From the NCBI RefSeq assembly GCF_007293315.1, contig NZ_VLXZ01000008.1:62001-126000 (forward strand): DNA of 64,000 bases, in the 5' to 3' direction. The notes beneath the pieces are model-generated. The model saw nothing but the letters and a program-made list of their open reading frames with translations. It was not told the DNA's origin and searched no databases. Within the stretch, counting starts at the first letter, position 1. Each line of letters opens with the position of its first letter. Below, piece by piece: positions 1 through 7,441 of this stretch. The stretch is from Alkalicoccobacillus porphyridii (GTDB taxonomy: Bacteria > Bacillota > Bacilli > Bacillales > Bacillaceae_D). A program made the position numbers and the translations under genes.

Positions 1-92
1 TGCAATCATATCATTGGAAGGTGTTAGAAAAGTTATTTAAGTCAAATTTTGATAAAGCACGTAAAAGTCATGATCTAAAAATAGGAGTATAA
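1..92 (+). CDS. C-terminal end of an unidentified protein
   Basis: An open frame enters from the left edge and stops with TAA at 90-92, giving about 29 lysine-rich residues (ending KSHDLKIGV). No family can be assigned from so short a tail. It could equally be a chance open frame; support is only that it is open from base 3 and is followed by a separate small gene. Confidence 0.3.
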   Translation, partial: QSYHWKVLEKLFKSNFDKARKSHDLKIGV

Positions 93-141
93 AACGAACT
101 TTACAAGACATTCTTATTTATAGAAAGGTGGTGGGGGGGCA

Positions 142-234
142 GTGAAGTATAAAAAATTGGTTGGAGCTTTAATATTAGTTGTCCTCATAGCTGTATTACT
201 TTTTAACTTAGCGATTTATAATGAAAATTATTAA
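142..234 (+). CDS. 30-aa single-pass membrane peptide
   Basis: A GTG start at 142 follows a G-rich ribosome binding region (GGTGG-GGGGG, 127-139). The peptide has a basic N-terminus (MKYKK), one hydrophobic segment of about 20 residues and a short polar tail (NENY). I recognise no family. It could be a small regulatory membrane peptide or a decayed gene; the start signal is the main support. Confidence 0.4.
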   Translation: MKYKKLVGALILVVLIAVLLFNLAIYNENY

Positions 235-298
235 AAAATATATGAGTTATAGGGACCTTGAAAACCCTGTTAATATAATAACATACCTTCTGAAGTAA

Positions 299-342
299 CC
301 TGTCACCAAGGAATAAATATGCCTTGGTGACGGGCTTTTTTC
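299..342 (+). terminator. Rho-independent terminator
   Basis: Stem CCTGTCACCAAGG / CCTTGGTGACGGG around a 10-nt loop, followed by CTTTTTTC. It ends plus-strand transcription ahead of the convergent DUF3139 gene. Confidence 0.85.
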
Positions 343-366
343 TTGTGCGTAGCTTTTTTAAGTAAA

Positions 367-717
367 TTAATCTGCAAAGAGTTCGATGTCATCAATAGAG
401 TCACGTGACTCTGAAAATGCTGCGGAAGCTTTTACCTTATCATCTTCATAAACAAAGTAATGATAGTCACCTTTAACTCCGTTTAAATCAAAATACACCT
501 CAACAAAATACGGATAATTCTTAGCATTACGATTATATATAGAATTCATATGAACATTTAACATGCGTGAGGCGCCATCCTGATCAAAATGTTCCTGTAC
601 CCCTTGCTTCATCTGATAATGAATGTAAGGATTTCCATTTAAAAATAAATAGGTGGATAAGCTAATTATTGATATTGTTGCCCCAACTATGATTAAGAGT
701 AGCTTTTTATTGTTCAA
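367..717 (-). CDS. DUF3139 family membrane-anchored protein
   Basis: 116 aa. An N-terminal transmembrane segment (residues about 5-26) is followed by the motif NGNPYIHYQMKQ, typical of the DUF3139 family of small Bacillus proteins of unknown function. The rest is a small extracytoplasmic domain of alternating strands. An AGGAGGT ribosome binding site lies just upstream of the ATG (complement of 722-728). A second member of this family, apparently frameshifted, lies at 53.4 kb. Function is not known. Confidence 0.75.
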   Translation of the reverse strand: MNNKKLLLIIVGATISIISLSTYLFLNGNPYIHYQMKQGVQEHFDQDGASRMLNVHMNSIYNRNAKNYPYFVEVYFDLNGVKGDYHYFVYEDDKVKASAAFSESRDSIDDIELFAD

Positions 718-865
718 TGCTGTACCTCCTAATTATGGTGGTAAGAATTTATTTTCTCATAGTTCAAAGGTGCTCTCAACCTACCTCCCTTATATATTTT
801 TAATATATAATCTTATCATGAAGCGTGATCGCTTAAACTAAAAATATTGGAGGGGTGATGAAAGA

Positions 866-1273
866 ATGGAGCATAGACCAGCGGGATTTTGGATAAGAGT
901 GGCAGCAGCATTAATAGATATTATTATTATCTCCATGGCGGGTCAAGTTCTTTCATATATTTTCGATGAACCTCATAGGAATATAGACAATTCTGCATCA
1001 GCTAATACCTTTGCATTCATTTATATCGTTGTTTGTATTATTTATTTAACCGCAAGTAAGTATAAAGGAACACCAGGAAAACTCATATTAGGACTGCAAG
1101 TCTTAACAGTGGATCATGAGAGAATCGGTATAGGTCGCTCCATAGGTCGTTTCTTTGCCTATTACCTTTCGCTTATATTCTTCTATATAGGTTTTATTAT
1201 GGTGGCATTTACAGATGAGAAAAAAGGATTACATGATATGATTTGTGGAACTCGAGTTGTATATCGAAAATAG
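866..1273 (+). CDS. RDD family membrane protein
   Basis: 135 aa with the RDD-family layout: an N-terminal arginine/aspartate stretch (PAGFWIRVAAALIDIII), a first membrane segment, a second one (FAFIYIVVCIIYLTA), the conserved GTPGKLILGLQV, and a third segment before KKGLHDMICGTRVVY. RDD proteins are small multi-pass membrane proteins, some linked to ion transport; the substrate here is unknown. The ribosome binding site is GGAGGGGTG. The gene stands alone, with a terminator downstream. Confidence 0.85.
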   Translation: MEHRPAGFWIRVAAALIDIIIISMAGQVLSYIFDEPHRNIDNSASANTFAFIYIVVCIIYLTASKYKGTPGKLILGLQVLTVDHERIGIGRSIGRFFAYYLSLIFFYIGFIMVAFTDEKKGLHDMICGTRVVYRK

Positions 1274-1310
1274 ATGAATCTTAAATCTCTGAAATAGAGG
1301 AAACTAAGAA

Positions 1311-1344
1311 GTACCAAGGCTTTTTGAGCCCTGGTGCTTTTTTT
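1311..1344 (+). terminator. Terminator of the RDD gene
   Basis: Imperfect stem ACCAAGGCT / AGCCCTGGT with a short loop, followed by GCTTTTTTTAT. Confidence 0.75.
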
Positions 1345-1483
1345 ATATTGAAACCTAGAATTCATCATGCTAAGGAGATGTATATAGTCAGGTTAAACTT
1401 GATTTTGGTTGTGTATATAATAAAAGATCACTAGAAAATAATGTATAAAAATATCTTTAATTATGGGGGAACTCCTATACAAA

Positions 1484-3130
1484 ATGACGTTATTAAAAAG
1501 TATAGTAAGCAAGGTAAAAGTCTCGTTTCTACTATTAATGGTATTAACGCTGCTGCAGACGGGTCTATCCTTTGGCATTCCCTGGATAAATAAAATCCTT
1601 ATTGACGAGATATTAATTGGAAATCAGTTTCAGTTAATATTTTTTGTCGTATGTGCCTATCTACTGTTTTCAATTATGAGTGTCATACTATATATGTTAG
1701 TACCAAGAAAAAGTGTATTTCTAAATGAAACCATTACCCTTATGTTAAGGAATGCATTAACGCGGGGAGTCCTCTATAGTAATGTAGGATTTAGTAGTTC
1801 ATCTAATAAAGGAAACATAGTGAATATTTATAGTGGTGACATACCGAATATCTCATCATTAATTACCCGCACATTAAAAGATTTAATAGAACACTCTTTA
1901 ACTTTGGTCGTCATCGTTTCTGTCCTGCTCTTCATTGACTATAGAATTGGCTTGTTATCTTTAGTTAGCATGCCATTTTATCTACTATTGCCCATGTTAT
2001 TTAGAAATAAGGTTGCGCAATCAAGTAAAAATGTTCAAGAGAAGCAATCAGAAATACATTCTATTATCCATGAAGGTTTGAATGGTTTAAAGCAAATTAA
2101 AATTTTTAATAAACACGAATATTTTATTAACAGGTCAAAGGATGTATTTGAAAGTATTGTGCCGCTTAAACTTAAACATGTCTTTTTCTCCACAGCTTCA
2201 AATGCCACGTTACTTATTTACTGGATTAGTATGCTAGCTGTGTTTTGGATTGGTGGAAGTCGAGTCGTAGCTGGAGATTTAAGCATCGGACTATTGCTTA
2301 TATTGGTTAATTATATGGACAGAGTTGAATGGCCGATCACAAGGATCTCTCAAATCATTACCGAGTACAATTCAGGAAAGGTATCCATTAAACGCTTTGA
2401 AAAATATACCACAGTAAAAAAGGAAACAGAGCCTACACATGTAAAAGATATAGCTGTGATAAATAAGATCTCTATGAATGATATCTGCTTCAAATATCCA
2501 ACTAGCTCTGCTAACACATTTGCTGAATTAAATTGGAATATATCCAGTGGTCAACGAATTGGAATAATAGGTGAAAGTGGGATAGGGAAATCAACATTCA
2601 TCCATTTAATCGTTGGTTTTTTAGAACCGGATAAAGGGAGTATTTATTTTAATAATATCTCCTCTAAAGAATTATCTGTAAAAAGTATTAGAGAGCAAAT
2701 TGCGTATATATCTCAAGAGAACTACTTATTTGAAGTAAGTATCAAGGAAAATATCTCCTTTGGATCAAACAAAGAACATTCACTAGAAGAAGTAATGAAC
2801 GCAGCTAAGATGGCAGGGGCTCATAGCTTTATTGATGAATTAGAGAATAAATATGATTCTATATATGGTAAGGATGACACGGAATTGTCTACTGGCCAAA
2901 AGCAAAGAATAGCCTTAAGTAGAGTATTTTTGAAGAACCCAAGTGTAATCATCCTAGATGAACCTACATCAAATTTAGATAATCAAACAACAGAGTTTGT
3001 GATAGATTCCTTAATTAACTATTGTGGTGACAGGAAAATGTTAATAGTGGTAACTCATGATTTGCATACATTACGAAGGTTTGATTCAATTCTCACTTTA
3101 GAAGATGGGGAATTTAAATTAGTTAGGTGA
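1484..3130 (+). CDS. ABC exporter half-transporter (TMD + ATPase)
   Basis: About 548 aa. The N-terminal half is a six-helix exporter membrane domain, and the C-terminal half (from about residue 330) is an ATPase with Walker A GESGIGKST, signature STGQKQR, Walker B VIILDEPTSNLD and H-loop histidine in VVTHD. The signature is LSTGQ rather than LSGGQ. Type IV exporters of this kind move peptides, lipids or drugs; the substrate is not readable. An ATG at 1463 is in frame, but GGGGGA at 1465-1470 fits better as ribosome binding site for ATG 1484. It precedes a broken ABC gene and a second intact one, so the three probably derive from one export locus. Confidence 0.88.
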   Translation: MTLLKSIVSKVKVSFLLLMVLTLLQTGLSFGIPWINKILIDEILIGNQFQLIFFVVCAYLLFSIMSVILYMLVPRKSVFLNETITLMLRNALTRGVLYSNVGFSSSSNKGNIVNIYSGDIPNISSLITRTLKDLIEHSLTLVVIVSVLLFIDYRIGLLSLVSMPFYLLLPMLFRNKVAQSSKNVQEKQSEIHSIIHEGLNGLKQIKIFNKHEYFINRSKDVFESIVPLKLKHVFFSTASNATLLIYWISMLAVFWIGGSRVVAGDLSIGLLLILVNYMDRVEWPITRISQIITEYNSGKVSIKRFEKYTTVKKETEPTHVKDIAVINKISMNDICFKYPTSSANTFAELNWNISSGQRIGIIGESGIGKSTFIHLIVGFLEPDKGSIYFNNISSKELSVKSIREQIAYISQENYLFEVSIKENISFGSNKEHSLEEVMNAAKMAGAHSFIDELENKYDSIYGKDDTELSTGQKQRIALSRVFLKNPSVIILDEPTSNLDNQTTEFVIDSLINYCGDRKMLIVVTHDLHTLRRFDSILTLEDGEFKLVR

Positions 3131-3290
3131 TATCTATTTTCTGTATTTTTATGTAATGGCAAGTCACTTTATAACAAAGTAAATGGTAAATTACTTATTC
3201 GGGAAAAGACATAGCCGTTATGAGTTCTCAAAAAAACAAAACAACCATATACATTGCTACTGAATATTACTAGATTACTTGGATTGCTAT

Positions 3291-3709
3291 GGAATGAGAA
3301 TAAGTTCATGCATGTATCTTATTTGGTGTGATCTTGCTTCTCGGACTGCGGCAAATCTAGATTCAATGTTAGGACCTACATTTGGTGGAATTGATTTATC
3401 TGGGGGGCAGTGGCAAAAAGTGGCTACAACAAGAGGTTTTTTAAACCAAGCCCACTAACCATATTAGATGAACCGACTGCTTCCTTAGATTCGTTCTCTG
3501 AAAAAAATCTATATGATCTATTTAAAGAAATGACTGAAGACACCACCGCTATTTTAATCTCTCATAGATTGGGAATGGCGAGTTGGGCAGATAGAATTAT
3601 TGTTATGGAGGATGGAGAAATGATCGAAGTAGGGACACACAATGAGCTTTTACAATTAGATAAGAAGTATGCAAGCTTAATAAAATTGCAAAAAGAGTAT
3701 TATTGTTAG
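3291..3709 (+). pseudogene. Remnant of a third ABC exporter (ATPase end only)
   Basis: Only the C-terminal part of an ATPase domain remains. Frame 1 (about 3330-3455) reads DLASRTAANLDSMLGPTFGG, then the signature LSGGQWQKVATTRGFL, and stops at TAA. The frame then shifts, and Walker B LTILDEPTASLD, H-loop ISHR and a normal C-terminus are read in the next frame to 3709. The membrane domain, Walker A and start are absent. This is a decayed gene; the 99-aa open frame from 3410 is a piece of it, not a functional protein. Confidence 0.85.
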
Positions 3710-3759
3710 TTGCTTTCAAACATTTTTAAAATACAGGCTCATCAGAAGGAGTAGATTAA

Positions 3760-5499
3760 TTGGGTGAGACTAGAAAGATTATAATTAGTACATTAAAACG
3801 TAATAAGTATATTCTTTTCATCATTCTATTGTTCAATTTTCTAGCTTCACTGTCCTTCATGCTACAGCCAATAGCGTTTCAACGACTATTCGACGAATCT
3901 CTCCCCGATCAGAATCTAAGTCAATCAATTCTGTTAGTCATTGTCATTGTATTCATTCCGGTTATCTTTGCTTTATTTAATAGCGCTACGATTTACTTTA
4001 ATAACTCATTAGGAAATAGATTAGCAAAAGAGTTGAGGATGAGAACGTTTGAACGTATATTGTATGCCAAACTACCAGAGATAGACAAGATAGGTAAAGG
4101 AGAAACGATTAATCGGATAACGCAGCAAATTGGGCAATTATGTACGGTCTTTATTGTGAATACCTTCATGACGTTTGTGACAAATGCAATCATGTTGGTT
4201 GTTACCATTGGGATCATGTTTACACTGAGTATTCCTTTAACGATGTCTTCTCTCATCGCTTTTCCTTTATTAATGATCTTGATGAGAAAATTCAGGTCAA
4301 AGACAGGAGAATTAGAATCTCATTATTATAAAGTGTTAGATAAGGGACTAGTTTATTTAAATGACTTTTTTAGAAATATTAAAACGGTCCACATTTTTAA
4401 TGGACAACAGAAAGAGAAAGAAACATGGTCAACTTGGAATGATGATGTAACTGAGATTAATAAAAAATCAGCAGTGTTTCATGAGACATATTTGAATTTT
4501 ATGTCGGACATTATTGTTTCTATTATGATGGGGATTGTGTACGTGTACAGCTTATATTTAGTATTCTCAGGTGAATTAACCATTGGAACGATATTAGCTT
4601 TCATCGTCATATTGCCTAGGTTATTTTCAATTTTAAAAGTATTATTTACGACTAATATTGATATGGAGAGGATGAATATAATTGAAAGGAATATAGATGA
4701 AGTATTGAATATTGAATGCATTGAAAGTGGATCTGAAACGATGATTGGCTCTATAACCCCACGTATCACCATGCAAAATGTACGCTTCTATTACGAAAAC
4801 AATAACGCTGCAGGTTTAAAAAATATAGATTTAACGATTGAACCTGGTTCTTTAGTTGGCATTGTAGGAGTAAGTGGTTCAGGTAAATCCACTATCTTTG
4901 AATTGCTGCATCGACATATTGAGCCATTGAAAGGTTCAATTACTTTAAATGGGACCCCAATTGAAAATCTTGACATTCACCATTTAAGAGAAATAATAAA
5001 TTACACTCCACAAGCACATGTATTATGGAACGAGACCATCATGGATAATATTATTTATCCGTTAAAGGAAGCTGAGTTAAGTCAGTCAGATTGGAATCTC
5101 TTTAAAGAAATAACAGTAAAAACACAGGTAGATCCATTCGTGAAAAGATTACCTGCTCAATACGACACCGTTATAAAAAATAACGGAAATAATTTGTCAG
5201 GCGGAGAAATCCAACGAATCATACTAGCAAGAACGTTTATGCATAAATCAAGCATATTGTTACTGGATGAATTTACTTCCGCACTAGATGCCATGACAGA
5301 AAGTGAATTAAATAAGCTAATTATGGAGTATAAAGGTGCAAAGACGATCATTATCATTGCCCATCGAATATCAACAATCAAACGTGCAGATGAAATCATT
5401 GTCTTTGAAGATGGAGAGGTATGTGAAAAAGGGACTATGGAGGATTTACTGGCCTTAAAAGGGGTTTTTTATAAGCTTTATGAGCAGCAAAAAATCTAA
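3760..5499 (+). CDS. ABC exporter half-transporter (TMD + ATPase)
   Basis: 579 aa with a TTG start; the AGAAGGAG ribosome binding site is at 3743-3750. A six-helix exporter membrane domain (about residues 1-310) is followed by an ATPase with Walker A GVSGSGKST, signature LSGGEIQR, Walker B ILLLDEFTSALD and H-loop IAHR. The usual DEP after Walker B is DEF here. It lies 50 bp after the broken ABC gene and follows the intact one at 1.5-3.1 kb. The two intact halves could pair as a heterodimer, but the remnant between them may have been an original partner; this is inference. Confidence 0.88.
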   Translation: MGETRKIIISTLKRNKYILFIILLFNFLASLSFMLQPIAFQRLFDESLPDQNLSQSILLVIVIVFIPVIFALFNSATIYFNNSLGNRLAKELRMRTFERILYAKLPEIDKIGKGETINRITQQIGQLCTVFIVNTFMTFVTNAIMLVVTIGIMFTLSIPLTMSSLIAFPLLMILMRKFRSKTGELESHYYKVLDKGLVYLNDFFRNIKTVHIFNGQQKEKETWSTWNDDVTEINKKSAVFHETYLNFMSDIIVSIMMGIVYVYSLYLVFSGELTIGTILAFIVILPRLFSILKVLFTTNIDMERMNIIERNIDEVLNIECIESGSETMIGSITPRITMQNVRFYYENNNAAGLKNIDLTIEPGSLVGIVGVSGSGKSTIFELLHRHIEPLKGSITLNGTPIENLDIHHLREIINYTPQAHVLWNETIMDNIIYPLKEAELSQSDWNLFKEITVKTQVDPFVKRLPAQYDTVIKNNGNNLSGGEIQRIILARTFMHKSSILLLDEFTSALDAMTESELNKLIMEYKGAKTIIIIAHRISTIKRADEIIVFEDGEVCEKGTMEDLLALKGVFYKLYEQQKI

Positions 5500-5521
5500 C
5501 AAGAGTTTTATAAAGTTTGGG

Positions 5522-5567
5522 AATAATGATCATTATTTGGTAAAAATATTAATATAAATGGTATAAT
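5522..5567 (+). promoter_or_regulatory. 16-bp perfect palindrome and -10 box
   Basis: AATAATGATCATTATT (5522-5537) is a perfect palindrome resembling a Fur-type or other dimer operator. A consensus TATAAT lies at 5562-5567, so the palindrome would sit near the -35 region of the promoter for the Ltp-repeat protein. The regulator cannot be named from sequence alone. Confidence 0.45.
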
Positions 5568-5638
5568 AGTATGAAAAGATAGCAAAGGCTTTCTTACATA
5601 AGGATCATTCAAAAAACGAGATAAGGGGGGATTTAGTA

Positions 5639-6592
5639 GTGGTGTTCTTCTTACTATTTCTAATGTTTGCGGCTTTTTCAAGTATGTTAGTTTTTTTTAT
5701 CTTCGCCTTTGTGGAAGATAAATCAAAAAGAGTTAGAAACTTTGTTAAGTCAGGTATTAGTTTGTTTACATTGATTGTAATTTCATTTTTAACAGTTGTA
5801 GTGATGATTGTAGACATGAGTGATGAGGAAGCTCCAGTTTCTCAAGAAGCAACGGCTAAAGTTTCATCAGAAGAAGATCAAGAAACTGATGAGAAGGAAG
5901 ACGAAGAAAAAAAAGCTGATGAACAACCAAAGCAAGAGAAAAAAGTAAATGAAGATGAAGAGAAGAAAAAGCAGGAAGAAGAAGTTAAAAAAGCTGAGGA
6001 ACAAGCAAAGAAAGAACAAGAAGAAAAAGAGGCTGAAGAAAAGAAAAAGCAGGAAGAGGAAGCTAAGAAAGTCGAAGAACAAAAAGCGAAAGCGGCTAAG
6101 GAAGAAGAAGCAAAGAAAGAAGAGGAAGAGCAGAAAGCGAAAGAAGCTACAGAGACCAGCTTAACGGTTTCTCAAGGTCAAGCTATTTCTATGGCTGAAG
6201 ATTATCTTAATTATACGGCATTCTCTAAACCAGGTTTGGTTGAACAATTAGTGTTTGAGGGATTCAGCCAAGACGAAGCATCTTTTGCTGTAGAAAGTGT
6301 TTCGGTTGATTGGCAGGGGCAGGCTGACGATATGGCACAGAACTACCTTGACTACACGGCATTCTCTAAATCAGGTTTAGTTGAACAATTAGTGTTTGAG
6401 GGGTTTGGTCAAAATGAAGCATCCTCTGCTGTAGAGAGTGTTTCCGTTGATTGGCAAGAACAAGCCGTTCAGATGGCTCAAAACTATCTTGACTACACCT
6501 CTTTCTCAAGACAAGGTCTAATTGATCAATTGATCTTTGAAGGATTTAGTTCAGAACACGCGAAGTACGCTGCAGATCAAATTGGTTTATAA
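5639..6592 (+). CDS. Membrane-anchored protein with three Ltp-type repeats
   Basis: 317 aa. Two hydrophobic segments (about residues 1-24 and 38-60) lead into a Lys/Glu-rich coiled coil (about 70-175), then three tandem repeats of about 47 residues (to 317), each built on QAxxMAxxYLxYTxFSxxGLxxQLxFEGFS. This is the Ltp / host-cell-surface-exposed lipoprotein repeat (PF07553). In Streptococcus phage TP-J34, Ltp blocks injection of superinfecting phage DNA. Unlike Ltp, this protein has no lipobox; it is held by membrane helices and the coiled coil would project the repeats. Starts GTG 5639 or 5642 both fit AAGGGGGG at 5624-5630. Confidence 0.8.
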   Translation: MVFFLLFLMFAAFSSMLVFFIFAFVEDKSKRVRNFVKSGISLFTLIVISFLTVVVMIVDMSDEEAPVSQEATAKVSSEEDQETDEKEDEEKKADEQPKQEKKVNEDEEKKKQEEEVKKAEEQAKKEQEEKEAEEKKKQEEEAKKVEEQKAKAAKEEEAKKEEEEQKAKEATETSLTVSQGQAISMAEDYLNYTAFSKPGLVEQLVFEGFSQDEASFAVESVSVDWQGQADDMAQNYLDYTAFSKSGLVEQLVFEGFGQNEASSAVESVSVDWQEQAVQMAQNYLDYTSFSRQGLIDQLIFEGFSSEHAKYAADQIGL

Positions 6593-6609
6593 TTAATAGG
6601 TTAGATTAG

Positions 6610-6644
6610 GGAGTAGGTATCTTTGCTACTCTCTTTTTGTTTAT
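6610..6644 (+). terminator. Terminator of the Ltp-repeat gene
   Basis: Stem GAGTAG / CTACTC with an 8-nt loop, then CTCTTTTTGTTT. It directly precedes a GC-rich tandem repeat. Confidence 0.7.
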
Positions 6645-6645
6645 T

Positions 6646-6780
6646 CCTCCCGCCGCTTTTGAGTGGTTCGCGCCGATAAGGGATCTCCTCCCGCCGCTTT
6701 TGAGTGGTTCGCGCCGATAAGGGATCTCCTCCCGCCGCTTTCGAGTGGATCGTGCCGATTCGGGTTCTCCTCCCGCCGCT
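6646..6780. repeat. 41-bp tandem repeat, about 3.3 units, phased at 20/21 bp
   Basis: Units begin at 6646, 6687, 6728 and 6769 with CCTCCCGCCGC; the last is partial. Units 1 and 2 are nearly identical and unit 3 has diverged. Each unit splits into a 21-bp half (CCTCCCGCCGCTTTTGAGTG) and a 20-bp half (TTCGCGCCGATAAGGGATCT), both carrying CGCCG, so that motif recurs every 20-21 bp. The block is much more GC-rich than its surroundings. It lies between convergent genes and encodes nothing recognisable. Confidence 0.9.
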
Positions 6781-6805
6781 CCACCTCTCATCTTATCCAT
6801 TGAGA

Positions 6806-7264
6806 TTAGATTGTTTTAAAAAGCGATGTTAGCTTGTTTAACTGGTGTTCAATGGAATCCAAGACATCTCCGCCTATCCAGTTTCCTGGCAAGAAATCAG
6901 GAGGTAGCATGGGGTCATTATTTATCAATTCTTCTTTAACGATTGTAAGCCTTAGATAATGCGATAATAGCAATTGATAATCAACGTTTGAGGTGTTAAT
7001 GAGCTTAATGATATCATGTTTACTTTTGTCTACTACTTTAGATTTATCTTTATACATCAATGATATATTATCTAAGTCCCATACTCTTCTAGCTGCATTC
7101 GCCCCTGAAAATCCTTCATAACTAATTTTGTTAAAAAGAAATTCTTCACTTTGGATAATGGTTATATACTCTTCTATTTCTAAAGTGTCAATTTCGTCGA
7201 TAATCCTATCACTTATATTCCAAGGGTAAACATAAACATTATTATATAGATGACCAAATCCCAA
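6806..7264 (-). pseudogene. C-terminal remnant of a PaaX-like transcriptional regulator
   Basis: 152 residues resemble the C-terminal part of PaaX-type repressors: GFGHLYNNVYVYPW, then RRVWDLDNISLMY, and the family-like ending DPMLPPDFLPGNWIGGD. The N-terminal winged helix (roughly 100 residues) is missing. Upstream the frame is open only for about 20 codons to a stop, with no ATG and no well-placed ribosome binding site; TTG 7264 is the only candidate start. It is probably a truncated relic, although a short product cannot be excluded. Confidence 0.6.
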
Positions 7265-7325
7265 ATTTATTAATAAAGTAACTCCTATATAACAATAACA
7301 AATAAAAATCTTTTAAAAAGATAGA

Positions 7326-7385
7326 TTGACAACAAAAATGATGTATTATACTATTTGGTTAACCGGTTAAATGAAAGCGCTTAAA
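7326..7385 (+). promoter_or_regulatory. Promoter with LacI-type operator and CcpA (cre) site
   Basis: TTGACA (7326-7331) and TATACT (7347-7352) form a promoter with a 15-bp spacer. The perfect palindrome TTAACCGGTTAA (7359-7370) sits at the expected transcription start, where a bound repressor would block initiation. Immediately downstream, TGAAAGCGCTTAAA (7372-7385) matches the CcpA catabolite-repression consensus at almost every position. The same palindrome recurs at 9229 and 14574 within this regulon. Confidence 0.8.
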
Positions 7386-7441
7386 TATAATATTGATGGT
7401 TAGTAGCTAGACAATAACATCAAGACTATTGGAGGGAATTT

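Noticed and set aside
5867-6164. Overlapping open frames made of Lys/Arg or Phe/Leu runs
   Set aside because: They are shadows of the Lys/Glu-rich coiled coil of the Ltp-repeat protein, caused by GAA/AAG-rich codons.
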